This document shows positions 44,620-53,282 of a DNA stretch of 64,000 nt, one piece after another. The translations under genes were made by a program, and so were the position numbers. Source of the stretch: Alphaproteobacteria bacterium (GTDB lineage Bacteria; Pseudomonadota; Alphaproteobacteria; UBA6615). Below the pieces are notes generated by a model. That model saw nothing but the letters and a program-made list of their open reading frames with translations, did not search any database and was not told the origin of the DNA. How positions within the stretch are numbered: the first letter of the stretch is position 1; every line of letters starts with the position of its first letter. The stretch is taken from NCBI GenBank assembly GCA_039980135.1, contig JBDXCV010000009.1, forward strand, positions 381,854 to 445,853. The letters run 5' to 3'.

Positions 44620-46302
44620 ATGTTGAAACTCAAGACCGTCATCGCCGCCGCCGCACTTGCAACCGTCACGGCCACCGCCCTCGGTACCACCCCGGCCCTC
44701 GCGCAGGAGCAAGCCCGCGACGAGCTGGTCATCGGCGTCAGCCAGTTCCCCCAGGGTTTCCACCCGAACCTCGCCAGCCATGTGGTCCTGTCGCTGATCA
44801 ACGGCATGACCCGGCGGCCCTTCACCGTCTACGACGCGGACTGGAAGCTCATCTGCATGCTGTGCGAGACGCTGCCGTCACGCGCGGCCGGCACCATCCG
44901 CGACTGGACGACGCCGGACGGTGAAGACGGGCTGGAGGTCGATTACGTGATCCGCCCGGGTGCCACCTGGGGCGACGGCGTACCGGTGACGACGAAAGAC
45001 GTGGCATTCACCTGGGCGATCGGGCGTGATGAAACCGCCGGCATCAACAATCAGGAACTCTATCGGCGGATGGAGAAGATCGTCGCCCACGACGATTCAC
45101 GCTTCACCATTTTCTGGAACAAACGCACCTGCAACGCCGAGGCGATCAACGATTTCGAGCTCGTCCCGGCTCATCTCGAGGCCGAGGCCGCGACCGACCC
45201 GGCGGCCTACCGGACCCGCAACGCCTACGACACGAACCCGACCCGAGCCGGGCTGTATTTCGGGCCCTACCGCATCGCCCGGGTCGAGCCCGGCGCCACG
45301 ATCACACTGGAGCCCAACCCCACTTGGTGGGGCAAGAAACCGGCCTTCAAGCGCATCACCGTGCGCACCATCGAGAACACCGCAGCGCTGGAAGCCAACT
45401 TGCTGTCGGGCGAGATCGACTATATCGCCGGCGAGGACGGCATCTCGCTGGATCAGGCGCTCGCGTTCGAAAAGCGCCATGGCGATCGCTTCAACGTGGT
45501 CTTCAAGCCGGGGCTGTTCTACGAGCATGTGGATCTGCGTCTCGACAACCCGATCCTCGAAAATCTGCGGGTCCGCCGGGCGCTGCTCCACGCCATCAAC
45601 CGTGCTGCCATCAGCGCGCACCTGTTCGAGGGCAAGCAGCCCGTCGCCGACACTTTCGTGCACCCGCTGGACGCCGTACACACTGACAACGTGCGCAAAT
45701 ATCCGTTCGATCCCGATACCGCGCGGACACTCCTGGATGAAGCCGGCTGGACCGACATCCGCAAGGGTATCCGCCACAACGCCGTCGGCGAGCCGCTCCG
45801 CCTGGAGATCATGACCACCGCCGGCAACCGGGTCCGCGAGCTGGTCGAACAGGTGATCCAGTCGAACCTGCGCGAGGTCGGCGTCGATCTGCGTATCCGC
45901 AACCAGCCCGCCCGGGTGCTGTTCGGCCAGACCATCCGCCAGCGTGAATTTCCGGGTATGGCCATGTTCGCCTGGTTCTCGACGCCGGAAAACATCCCGC
46001 GCACGACGATGCATTCCTCGATGATCCCCACCGCCGAAAACGGCTGGTCGGGCCAGAACTACACTGGGTATTCCAACCCGGTCATGGACGAGGCCATCGA
46101 TCGGGTCGAGGTCGAGTGCGGTGCAGAGGCGCAGACCCGCCACTGGACAACGATCCAGCAGAATTACGCCGAACAGCTGCCCGTGCTGCCGCTGTATTTC
46201 CGCGCCAACGCGTTCGTCATGCCCCAATGGCTGTCCGGCGTCACCCCGACCGGCCACCAGTATCCCAGCACCCTGTGGATCGAGAACTGGAAGGCGAAGT
46301 GA
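44620..46302 (+). CDS. Peptide/nickel-type ABC substrate-binding protein (SBP_bac_5)
   Basis: 560 aa. Signal peptide (about 30 aa; AAALATVTATALG, cleavage near ALAQEQ). DppA/OppA fold: FRFDPDTARTLLDEAGW-like KYPFDPDTARTLLDEAGW, LRVRRALLHAINRAAI and a C-terminal LPLYFRANAFVMPQ. Binds a peptide, opine or other organic solute in the periplasm. Followed, after a palindromic repeat, by two permease genes; no ATPase gene follows, so the complex needs DppD/F-type ATPases from elsewhere. Confidence 0.92.
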   Translation: MLKLKTVIAAAALATVTATALGTTPALAQEQARDELVIGVSQFPQGFHPNLASHVVLSLINGMTRRPFTVYDADWKLICMLCETLPSRAAGTIRDWTTPDGEDGLEVDYVIRPGATWGDGVPVTTKDVAFTWAIGRDETAGINNQELYRRMEKIVAHDDSRFTIFWNKRTCNAEAINDFELVPAHLEAEAATDPAAYRTRNAYDTNPTRAGLYFGPYRIARVEPGATITLEPNPTWWGKKPAFKRITVRTIENTAALEANLLSGEIDYIAGEDGISLDQALAFEKRHGDRFNVVFKPGLFYEHVDLRLDNPILENLRVRRALLHAINRAAISAHLFEGKQPVADTFVHPLDAVHTDNVRKYPFDPDTARTLLDEAGWTDIRKGIRHNAVGEPLRLEIMTTAGNRVRELVEQVIQSNLREVGVDLRIRNQPARVLFGQTIRQREFPGMAMFAWFSTPENIPRTTMHSSMIPTAENGWSGQNYTGYSNPVMDEAIDRVEVECGAEAQTRHWTTIQQNYAEQLPVLPLYFRANAFVMPQWLSGVTPTGHQYPSTLWIENWKAK

Positions 46303-46321
46303 GGACCTGTTTTCCAGGAAT

Positions 46322-46409
46322 CGTCATGCCCGGACTTGATCCGGGCATCTCAGGCACGGCGGAACACGACCCAGATACATGGATGGCCGGATCAAGTCCG
46401 GCCATGACG
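46322..46409. repeat. Dispersed palindromic repeat inside the peptide-ABC operon
   Basis: Second full copy of the composite unit: CGTCATGCCCGGACTTGATC hairpin at 46322 onward, spacer, then GATGGCCGGATCAAGTCC hairpin ending at CATGACG (46409). It sits between the binding-protein and first permease genes, and its right hairpin supplies the false upstream start (ATG 46379) of the permease frame. It may stabilise the upstream mRNA. Confidence 0.85.
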
Positions 46410-46414
46410 GGATT

Positions 46415-47380
46415 TTGTTAGCCTTCCTGACCCGTCGCCTGTTCGGCATGGCCGTCGTGCTGACGGTCATGTCGTTCATCGTCTTCATGCTGATCGGGCT
46501 GATGCCCGGTGACCCGATCGACATCATGATCGCGTCGAACCCGGACCTCACCCCCGCCGACGGCGAACGGCTCAAGCGCCTGCACGGGCTCGATCTGCCC
46601 CTGTGGGAGCGCTACGCCAACTGGCTGGGCGGCGTGTTCACCGGCGATCTGGGCTTCTCGCGCACCTACAACCGCCCGGTCATGGAGATCCTGCTGCCGC
46701 GCCTCGGCAACACCGTGATCCTGCTGGGCCTGAGTTCCCTCGTCGCCATCGCCGTCGCCATTCCCCTTGGCGTGATCGCCGCGACCCGGCCCCAGTCCCG
46801 GCTCGACGGGGCGATCAACCTGTTCTGCTTCGCGGGCATCTCGGTGCCGCCCTTCTGGCTGGCGCTGCTGTTCATCATGGTCTTCGCCGTCGGGCTTGGC
46901 TGGCTCCCGGCGGGCGGCATGGGCGCGGCCGACGCCGGGTTCCTCGCGGGGCTGAAATTTCTCGTGCTGCCCGTTGCCACGCTGACCATCGCCAGCCTCG
47001 CCGGCTACACGCGGTTCGCCCGCGCCGCGATGATCGAGGTGCTGCGCCAGGACTATATCCGCACCGCGCGGGCCAAGGGCGTCGGCCCGCGGCGGACTCT
47101 GTTCGGCCACGGGTTGCGCAACGCCATGCTGCCACTGACGACCATCATTGCGCTGGATTTCGGGACGCTGTTTTCCGGCGCGCTAATAACCGAAACCATG
47201 TTCGGCTATCTGGGCATGGGCAAGCTGATCTACGATTCCATCCTCGGCAACGACTTCAATCTCGCGCTGGTCGGCCTGCTGCTGGCGACCCTCGTGGTGT
47301 TGATCGGTAACTTCCTCGCCGACATTGCCTACGCCGTGCTCGATCCTCGCATCAGCTTCCGGGCACTGGAGGCGGCGTGA
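46415..47380 (+). CDS. DppB-type ABC permease
   Basis: 321-aa permease of the BPD_transp_1 family, about six TM helices. Begins LAFLTRRLFGMAVVL, the usual N-terminus of DppB, so I place the start at TTG 46415, right after the palindromic repeat; the in-frame ATG 46379 lies in the repeat and ATG 46448 would lose the first helix. The EAA loop toward the ATPase is VLRQDYIRTARAKGVGPRRTL. Its stop overlaps the GTG of the next permease. Confidence 0.9.
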   Translation: MLAFLTRRLFGMAVVLTVMSFIVFMLIGLMPGDPIDIMIASNPDLTPADGERLKRLHGLDLPLWERYANWLGGVFTGDLGFSRTYNRPVMEILLPRLGNTVILLGLSSLVAIAVAIPLGVIAATRPQSRLDGAINLFCFAGISVPPFWLALLFIMVFAVGLGWLPAGGMGAADAGFLAGLKFLVLPVATLTIASLAGYTRFARAAMIEVLRQDYIRTARAKGVGPRRTLFGHGLRNAMLPLTTIIALDFGTLFSGALITETMFGYLGMGKLIYDSILGNDFNLALVGLLLATLVVLIGNFLADIAYAVLDPRISFRALEAA

Positions 47381-48297
47381 ATATGGCCGCCGACACATCC
47401 TCGGGCGCTGACGCGTCGCGCTTCTGGCAGCGCTTCCGGCGCAACCGTCCGGCCATGTTCAGCGCCACCGCACTCGTCGTGATCGCACTGGCGTCGCTCC
47501 TGGCGCCCGCGTTCGAGGCCATTCTCGGGGTCGATGCCACCCGGGTCGATCTGTTCAACCAGTACGCGCAGCCCGACGCGACCCACTGGCTCGGGACCGA
47601 CGAGGCCGGGCGCGACGTGCTCGTACGCCTGCTGTATGGCGGGCGCATCTCCCTGCTGGTGGGTCTGGTCGCCGCGTTGGGTGCGGCGACCATCGGCACC
47701 TTCGTCGGGCTGCTCGCCGGCTACTACGGCGGACGACTCGACACGCTGCTGATGCGCACCACCGACGGGGTGATTGCCCTGCCGCTCTTGCCGCTGCTGA
47801 TCATCCTGGCGGCGGTGGATCTGGGCAAGGTGGGTGTGCCCGCCGACATCGCCAATTCCGAGATGGCGAGCCTCTACAGGATTATATTCATCATCGCAGT
47901 TGTCGGCTGGACGACGGTCGCAAGGTTGGTCCGCGCAGGGACTTTGTCCGTACGAACCCGCGAGTTCGTGCGCGCCGCCGAGGCCACGGGCGCGCAGCCC
48001 TCCGTGATCATGCTGCGCCACATCCTGCCAAACATAGTGTCGCCCATCATCGTCGCGACCACTCTGTCCATCGGCACCGTGATTCTGCTGGAATCGGTGC
48101 TGAGCTTCCTCGGTTTGGGCATCCAGCCGCCAATCCCCAGCTGGGGAAATATGCTGACCAACGCCCAGGAGCTGGCGACCCGCGCGCCCGCGCTCGCCGT
48201 CTGGCCGGGCGCGGTCATCTTCGTGACGGTGATGGCGTTCAACTTCCTCGGCGACGGGTTGCAGGACGCGCTCGATCCCCGTGCGACGCGGCGGTAG
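47377..48297 (+). CDS. DppC-type ABC permease
   Basis: 306 aa, partner of DppB. N-terminal FWQRFRRNRPAMFSA, HWLGTDEAGRDVLVRLLYGGR and EAA loop REFVRAAEATGAQPSVIMLRHILPN are family hallmarks. Start GTG 47377 overlaps the DppB stop (GTGA); ATG 47383 is a close alternative. The operon ends here without dppD/dppF ATPase genes; the AraC regulator is convergent 7 bp downstream. Confidence 0.92.
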   Translation: MNMAADTSSGADASRFWQRFRRNRPAMFSATALVVIALASLLAPAFEAILGVDATRVDLFNQYAQPDATHWLGTDEAGRDVLVRLLYGGRISLLVGLVAALGAATIGTFVGLLAGYYGGRLDTLLMRTTDGVIALPLLPLLIILAAVDLGKVGVPADIANSEMASLYRIIFIIAVVGWTTVARLVRAGTLSVRTREFVRAAEATGAQPSVIMLRHILPNIVSPIIVATTLSIGTVILLESVLSFLGLGIQPPIPSWGNMLTNAQELATRAPALAVWPGAVIFVTVMAFNFLGDGLQDALDPRATRR

Positions 48298-48303
48298 GCA
48301 TCG

Positions 48304-49245
48304 TCAGGTCCGCGAGCTGCGGTATGCCGCCGGTGTCATTCCCACATCTTTCTTGAAAACCCGCGCGAATGCGGCCTCGGAGCCATAACCCACGAGCTCG
48401 GCGGCCTCGAGCGTGCTGACACCGCCATCGGTCAATGCCTCCTGCGCGAGCTGCACCCGCCATCGCGTCAGATATTGCAGCGGCGTGATTCCCATCTTCT
48501 GCGCAAATCGCTGCGCGAACCCGGTGCGGGACAAACCCGCCTCCCGCGCCAAACTTTCGACAGTCCAGGACGCAGCCGGCTTTTTGTGGAACGCGGTCAA
48601 CGCGCGGGCGATATGCGGATCAGCGAAACCCGACAGACCGGCAGACACCGCCGCCTCGCTTTCGATGAACGTCCGGAGCGCCTGCGCAAAAATCACTTCC
48701 GACATCTTCAGCGCGATCAGATCGGCACCCATCCGGTCCTGCCCTGCCTCTTCGCCAATGGCCCGCAGCGTCGCCTCCATCCACGACGCCGAGGATGCGC
48801 CATAGTTTCGAATGTGGATAAAGGGCGGAAGCCGCTCAAAGATCGCGTGTCGGGCATCGGATGCGAAAGAAATATGACCGCAGATGAGCTGGGTCGGTCG
48901 ATCATCGGACGAATCGCCGCCATAAACGAGAACGCCGTCACCATCGTAGCCGGACTCTTCAATGACGCGATCGAGATCGAGGATCGCGTCTTCCTCGGTC
49001 GCGGCGCAGAACAGACTATGACCCGCCCCATGGGGAATGATCACGAGGTCCCCCTGCGCCAGCGACACGATGTCAGGTGCACCGGCAACCCGCACGAGAC
49101 ATTCACCGCGGGCCGCATAGTGGAACCGGGCAACATTCTCGAACGGGGGCACCTCCACGCCCCAGGGCGAGGTGAAAGAGGTGCGGAAATACAGTGTGCC
49201 CTTGATCGCGAGGCGCGAGAGCACATCACTGAGAACATCGAGCAT
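48304..49245 (-). CDS. AraC-family transcriptional regulator with cupin sensor domain
   Basis: 313 aa. N-terminal cupin_6 sensor (LAIKGTLYFRTSFTSPWGVEVP, LVIIPHGAGHSLF) and C-terminal AraC double helix-turn-helix (SWTVESLAREAGLSRTGFAQRFAQ; LEAAELVGYGSEAAFARVFKK). I use ATG 49245; GTG 49269 is a possible earlier start. Divergent from the DUF4142-like/cupredoxin pair across 135 bp, so it likely regulates them and itself. Confidence 0.88.
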   Translation of the reverse strand: MLDVLSDVLSRLAIKGTLYFRTSFTSPWGVEVPPFENVARFHYAARGECLVRVAGAPDIVSLAQGDLVIIPHGAGHSLFCAATEEDAILDLDRVIEESGYDGDGVLVYGGDSSDDRPTQLICGHISFASDARHAIFERLPPFIHIRNYGASSASWMEATLRAIGEEAGQDRMGADLIALKMSEVIFAQALRTFIESEAAVSAGLSGFADPHIARALTAFHKKPAASWTVESLAREAGLSRTGFAQRFAQKMGITPLQYLTRWRVQLAQEALTDGGVSTLEAAELVGYGSEAAFARVFKKDVGMTPAAYRSSRT

Positions 49246-49380
49246 CCGCGCATTATCCAAAAGATACACGCATACGTCCAGTATTCTGAACGATTGATCA
49301 TATTTTACGAACTATCTGATATTCATTGTTCTTCGTTCGGCAACCATATTGCGGTTTCCATTCAAACCAGGAGAACCGAA

Positions 49381-49905
49381 ATGAAACATTTTGCCGCCGC
49401 GATCCTCGCACTATCCATGCTGACCGGCACACAGGCCGTGGCTCAGGATGCCGCCGAATTGAATGATCTTCAGATCGCTCATGTCGCCTACACGGCAGAC
49501 AATATCGATATCCGCTACGCCCATCTCGCACTCGCGCTCACAAACTCACCCGACGTCCGGAACTTCGCCGAAACCATGATCCGAGACCACACGGCGGTAA
49601 ACAATGAAGCGTTGGCTTTGCTGGCGAAACTGGACGCCCAGGCCCAGGACAATTTCCTGAGCCAGACGCTCAACGCCAACGCCGAGAAGATCATCGACGA
49701 TCTCTCCGGTCTTCGCGGCATCGCGTTCGATCGCGCCTACGCAGCCAATGAGCTGGCCTACCACAAGGCCGTTAACGAACTGGTCGAGAACACCTTCATC
49801 CCGAACATCGAAAACGCGGAAGTGAAGGCGCTCTTCGAACAGGGGCTGGAAATTTTCAGGGTGCATGAAGGCCATGCCGCTCACATGGTCCAGGCGCTCA
49901 AGTAG
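49381..49905 (+). CDS. Secreted DUF4142-type protein
   Basis: 174 aa with a clear signal peptide (AAAILALSMLTGTQAVAQ; cleavage after VAQ or AQD). The mature part is an all-helical, ferritin-like-looking domain of the DUF4142 type (SPDVRNFAETMIRDHTAVNNEALALLAKL; ELAYHKAVNELV). Function unknown in the family, often periplasmic. ATG 49381 has AGGAG 7 bp upstream. Five bp before the cupredoxin gene, so an operon; divergent from the AraC regulator. Confidence 0.85.
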   Translation: MKHFAAAILALSMLTGTQAVAQDAAELNDLQIAHVAYTADNIDIRYAHLALALTNSPDVRNFAETMIRDHTAVNNEALALLAKLDAQAQDNFLSQTLNANAEKIIDDLSGLRGIAFDRAYAANELAYHKAVNELVENTFIPNIENAEVKALFEQGLEIFRVHEGHAAHMVQALK

Positions 49906-49910
49906 AGCCG

Positions 49911-50249
49911 ATGCTGAACCGACGAAAATTCGTCACCGCTGCGATGGCAAGCGCCGTCGCAGCGGTCATCCGACCGGTGGCGGCGCGCACGGACAAAGGC
50001 GTCACACATGATATCGCAATACGCCGCTTCAAGTTCGTTCCCGCCAGCCTCGAAGTGCGGCCAGGTGACATCATCCGATGGACCAACTTTGACCTCGCGC
50101 CGCATACCGCCACCGCAGACGATGGCGAGTTCGACACCGGGCCACTAAAAAAAGGCGAAAGCCAGAGCCTCATGGTCATCGAGAACCTCTCGCTCTCCTA
50201 TCATTGCGCGTTTCATCCACACATGAAGGCGCGCATCGATCTCAGCTAG
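49911..50249 (+). CDS. Cupredoxin-like protein with Tat-type signal
   Basis: 112 aa. Twin-arginine-type leader NRRKFVTAAMASAVAAV. The mature domain has the blue-copper ligand set: His in DLAPHTAT, and Cys, His and Met in SYHCAFHPHMKA. Amicyanin/pseudoazurin type, an electron carrier or periplasmic copper binder. With DUF4142 upstream it may act in periplasmic redox or copper handling. Confidence 0.88.
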   Translation: MLNRRKFVTAAMASAVAAVIRPVAARTDKGVTHDIAIRRFKFVPASLEVRPGDIIRWTNFDLAPHTATADDGEFDTGPLKKGESQSLMVIENLSLSYHCAFHPHMKARIDLS

Positions 50250-50257
50250 CGTATCCG

Positions 50258-51211
50258 TCACCGCGGCAGGGCGATGAACGTCCCGTTGTTCTGGCGCGTG
50301 ACTTCGCGCATCAGGGTCTCGAACCGGCCTTCGGTCTGCAGCGAGATGAAGCCGATGGCGTGCACCCGCGCCTTGGGCTCGCCGTTGATCCGGTTGGTGT
50401 TGAGCCGCGACAGGGTGGCGATCACCGGATCATAGGATGAACCGGTGTAATCATCCCCGAAGATGTAGATCGAGACCTTCTCGTTGGGTTTGACGTACCG
50501 TTTGAGCGCCACCTCCAGCCCCTCGACCGGGCTCGAATTCGACGCGCTCTTCCAGCTGCGGAACAGGCGGATCGCCCGGTCCCGCGCGCCCTTTGTGTCG
50601 GGAATCCAGCGCCCGCTATAGCCGCCAATCAGATGGGTGCCGTTGTCGTTCAGGACCTGGAAGCCCTTGATTTGCGGGTGGATGTTGATGATGTTCTCGA
50701 CCTCGCGCGTCACCCGTTCCCAGATCGACTGCATGCTCCCCGAGGTATCGACGACGAAGACTACGAACTCGCTGTCCACGGGAATCCCGCCGACCTCGGC
50801 ATCGCGCGGTGCGCTCTCGGGGGCCGAAACCCCGGCGCGGGCCTGGTTGCGCAACGCGCTCTCGACCGTCTTGAGCCCTTCCACGTTGCGCGCCGCTTCC
50901 GCCGCCGCCGCATTTGCGCTTTGCAGGTCGCGTTCGGCCGTGCTGACCGCCGCGCCCTCGGACTCCAGCCGCGCGCGGGTCTCGGCCAGGGTCTCGCTTT
51001 CACGTCCCAATGCCACCTGAAGCTGCTCAATGCGTGACTCGGTACTGATCAGGCGTTGCAAAAGCGTGCTCGTCTCGTCCGTGCCGCCGACCTCGTCCGA
51101 GACGCCAAACGGCGAAATCAGCACCAGCAGCACCACCGCGCCGAAGCCGCACGAGATCACATCGAGAAACGACAGGCTGAAGATTTCGAATTCCGCGCGC
51201 TTTTTTCTCAT
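50258..51211 (-). CDS. Membrane-anchored von Willebrand A protein, MotB-like TM (VWA-1)
   Basis: 317 aa, last gene of the eight-gene operon. One N-terminal TM helix starts with Asp: FLDVISCGFGAVVLLVLI. The pattern F-L-D at the start of the helix matches MotB, whose TM Asp carries protons next to MotA. A coiled coil (about 45-105) follows and then a VWA domain with a full MIDAS (FVVDTSGSMQSIW; later FGDDYTGSSYD). Start ATG 51211 has GAGG 8 bp upstream. 10 bp after the second VWA gene. The periplasmic metal-dependent VWA domain would be a ligand- or substrate-binding part. Confidence 0.85.
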   Translation of the reverse strand: MRKKRAEFEIFSLSFLDVISCGFGAVVLLVLISPFGVSDEVGGTDETSTLLQRLISTESRIEQLQVALGRESETLAETRARLESEGAAVSTAERDLQSANAAAAEAARNVEGLKTVESALRNQARAGVSAPESAPRDAEVGGIPVDSEFVVFVVDTSGSMQSIWERVTREVENIINIHPQIKGFQVLNDNGTHLIGGYSGRWIPDTKGARDRAIRLFRSWKSASNSSPVEGLEVALKRYVKPNEKVSIYIFGDDYTGSSYDPVIATLSRLNTNRINGEPKARVHAIGFISLQTEGRFETLMREVTRQNNGTFIALPR

Positions 51212-51221
51212 GGCCAATTCC

Positions 51222-52277
51222 TCACGGCCAACTCGTGGCGGGGCTGATCAGGATACCGTCCGTCGCCGCCGTCCAGTTCCAGAATTCGTGGGACGCCTGG
51301 GGGTCGCCCTCGATCGGCAGCAGCACGACATTGACCCGCGCGTTGCCGAGGCCCGCATTGCTGATCGTGTGGCGCACCAGCCGGACCCGGCAGGCCCCCG
51401 AGATCGACGTAGCGCCACCCCAAAGCGCGGAGCAGTTCGAGAAAGGGTTGAGGCTGCGATACCCGCCCGTGCCGGCCGTCGGCAGGCCGTCGGTAATCAG
51501 GTAGACATCGGTCGGCCGGAATGCCGCCAGTGACGTCAGCCCCGCCGCCAGGTTGGTCGGCCCGGCCGGCACGACAGCATCGAGATCGCGGAGCACCCGG
51601 CCCAGACCGGCGGCATCGCCGCCATTGACCACGGCCCCGAGCGGCCGCGCCTGGTCGTTGAAGGCAATTACCTGCACGTCCGAGCGTTCCGGGACCCGGG
51701 CTAGGAACCAGTTCACCACGCGGCGTGTACGCTGCCATTTCGGCCCGGCCTGCTTGGCGGCATCGGCCATGTTCTTGCGGCGGATCACGTCAATCAGCAC
51801 CTCGTCGGTCATCGAGGCGCTGGCATCCACCAACACGCCGATCCGCGCACCCTCGACCCGCAGTCCTACGATGTAGTTTTCGCTGCCGGTCGGCCGGGTC
51901 TCGATCACATCCGGTTTCTCCGGGATTTCGATGGCAGTGATCGTCTCTTCGAGCGCCCGCGCAGCACTCTGGCTGGCCGCGATCCGGTCCTGTTCGCGCG
52001 CCAGTTCCGCCTGCAGCCGGGCGAGTTCCGCGGCCCGTGCGGCAACTGCTTCGGCGCCGACCGCCTTGTCGCGCAGAAGTGCCGTGATCCGCGCGGCCAG
52101 GTCGGTCTCCGTCGCCTCAAGGCGCGCCAGATCCTCGCGCAACCGGTCGCTCTCGGCCGACACTTTGTCGGTGTCGAGTTTCACCAGCATCAGAACAAGG
52201 ATGATCGCCCCCAGCCCGCAGGACATGATGTCCAGGAAGGCGAGGTTGAACCCCGGGGGTGAACGGCGCCGTCTCAG
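51222..52277 (-). CDS. Membrane-anchored von Willebrand A protein, MotB-like TM (VWA-2), CTG start proposed
   Basis: 351 aa from the proposed CTG at 52277. N-terminus RRRRSPPGFN, then TM FLDIMSCGLGAIILVLMLVK with the same leading Asp as VWA-1, a coiled coil (about 40-120), and a VWA domain with a variant MIDAS (VLVDASASMTDE: Ser-x-Ser kept). The CTG sits in CTGA, overlapping the proton-channel stop by 4 bp with GGGTGG 6 bp upstream; related proteins begin with a basic cluster right before the TM. ATG 52367 would force a 94-bp overlap. Pairs with VWA-1, possibly as a heterodimer. Confidence 0.8.
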   Translation of the reverse strand: MRRRRSPPGFNLAFLDIMSCGLGAIILVLMLVKLDTDKVSAESDRLREDLARLEATETDLAARITALLRDKAVGAEAVAARAAELARLQAELAREQDRIAASQSAARALEETITAIEIPEKPDVIETRPTGSENYIVGLRVEGARIGVLVDASASMTDEVLIDVIRRKNMADAAKQAGPKWQRTRRVVNWFLARVPERSDVQVIAFNDQARPLGAVVNGGDAAGLGRVLRDLDAVVPAGPTNLAAGLTSLAAFRPTDVYLITDGLPTAGTGGYRSLNPFSNCSALWGGATSISGACRVRLVRHTISNAGLGNARVNVVLLPIEGDPQASHEFWNWTAATDGILISPATSWP

Positions 52278-53080
52278 CTCGGGCCACCCGTATCTTGAAC
52301 CGACATGTTCAGGTCGGCTTGGCTCAGGCCCGCCGCGCTGATCCGGTTGAGCAGGAAGGATTCGCAATATTCCTGGGTGTCCACGAGCATCCCGTCCTGC
52401 AGCCGCTGGAGCTGGTGCAGCAGGAACATCAGGACGATACTGATCAGCAGCGCCACGAAGGTGGAGTTGAACGCCACGCCGAGGCTCTCGGTCATCCCGG
52501 CGATATCACCCGCCAGCGCCTGGTCGGCCTGGGACAGCGCCTCACCGATCCCGCGCACGGTACCGATGAACCCGATCGCCGGGATGGCCCAGATCAGATA
52601 ACGGATCAGGGAGTTCTCGGCCTCCTGTTTCTGCGCCATGGCATCGACGCTCGCCTCTATGGTCTCCGACGTATTGTGTACGTCTCGCGTGATCAGGAAC
52701 CGACGCAGGCTCGCCATCAGCGTGCGCACGAGCGGCGCGCGGCGAATCTTCTCCGGCAGGTCTTCAAGTGTCTTGAGGGTCGCGGCCATGTCGGCGTCCT
52801 CGCTGCCTTCAAGCAAATCCACATTGAACAGGTAGCGCTCGCGCAGGATCGCAATGGATTTCTCGAAGATCAGGTAGAGACCCCAGAACATCAGGATAAT
52901 CGCGATCTCCTGTTCCCAGTCCTTGAGGATCACCACGATGTTGCGCGGGGCGCTCTGGCCGGCCGCGCGCGACGCCTCGATCAGCGCGGTCGATTCCGGC
53001 CAGACATACCCAGCGTAGAACAGATGGACGACGATGATCGAGACGACCAGCGCGAGGATATTCTTGGCGACTTCGGGCAT
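52274..53080 (-). CDS. MotA/TolQ/ExbB-type proton channel protein
   Basis: 268 aa, four predicted TM helices (about 5-27, 60-80, 160-185, 205-230). The C-terminal half has the family core IPAIGFIGTVRGIGEALS and LGVAFNSTFVALLISIVLMFLL. It uses the ion gradient to drive movement of partner single-TM proteins; here the two VWA proteins that follow are the obvious partners. ATG 53080 follows AGGGA. Lies after the 55-aa small gene (34-bp gap). Confidence 0.92.
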   Translation of the reverse strand: MPEVAKNILALVVSIIVVHLFYAGYVWPESTALIEASRAAGQSAPRNIVVILKDWEQEIAIILMFWGLYLIFEKSIAILRERYLFNVDLLEGSEDADMAATLKTLEDLPEKIRRAPLVRTLMASLRRFLITRDVHNTSETIEASVDAMAQKQEAENSLIRYLIWAIPAIGFIGTVRGIGEALSQADQALAGDIAGMTESLGVAFNSTFVALLISIVLMFLLHQLQRLQDGMLVDTQEYCESFLLNRISAAGLSQADLNMSVQDTGGPS

Positions 53081-53114
53081 GCTTTGCGTCCCTGCTTGCG
53101 TCTGACGTGTACTT

Positions 53115-53282
53115 CTAGATGTCGACCGGAAATGACACCGGCGAATTCAGGCTCAATGACGTGGATGACTGGGCGTAGGCAAAGCCGAACAGCCCGATCC
53201 CGGCCGCGACGGCGATCGCCACAACCGTGAGGCGGCGGCGGGCGTTGCCTGCAGATGTATTACTGTGGCGCTGTTTCACCAT
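53115..53282 (-). CDS. 55-aa small secreted or membrane protein within the motor operon
   Basis: Reads MVKQRHSNTSAGNARRRL, a hydrophobic helix VVAIAVAAGIGLFGFAYA, then a polar 18-residue tail ending VSFPVDI. Signal-peptide-like with AYAQ as a likely cleavage site, or a single-TM anchored peptide. ATG 53282 has AGGGAG 8 bp upstream and overlaps the SUMF1-type gene by 23 bp in another frame; its stop is 34 bp before the proton-channel start. Conserved position would confirm it; no family known to me. Confidence 0.7.
   Translation of the reverse strand: MVKQRHSNTSAGNARRRLTVVAIAVAAGIGLFGFAYAQSSTSLSLNSPVSFPVDI

Noticed and set aside
46379-46414. ATG 46379 as start of the DppB permease
   Set aside because: It lies inside the dispersed palindromic repeat and adds a non-family N-terminus.
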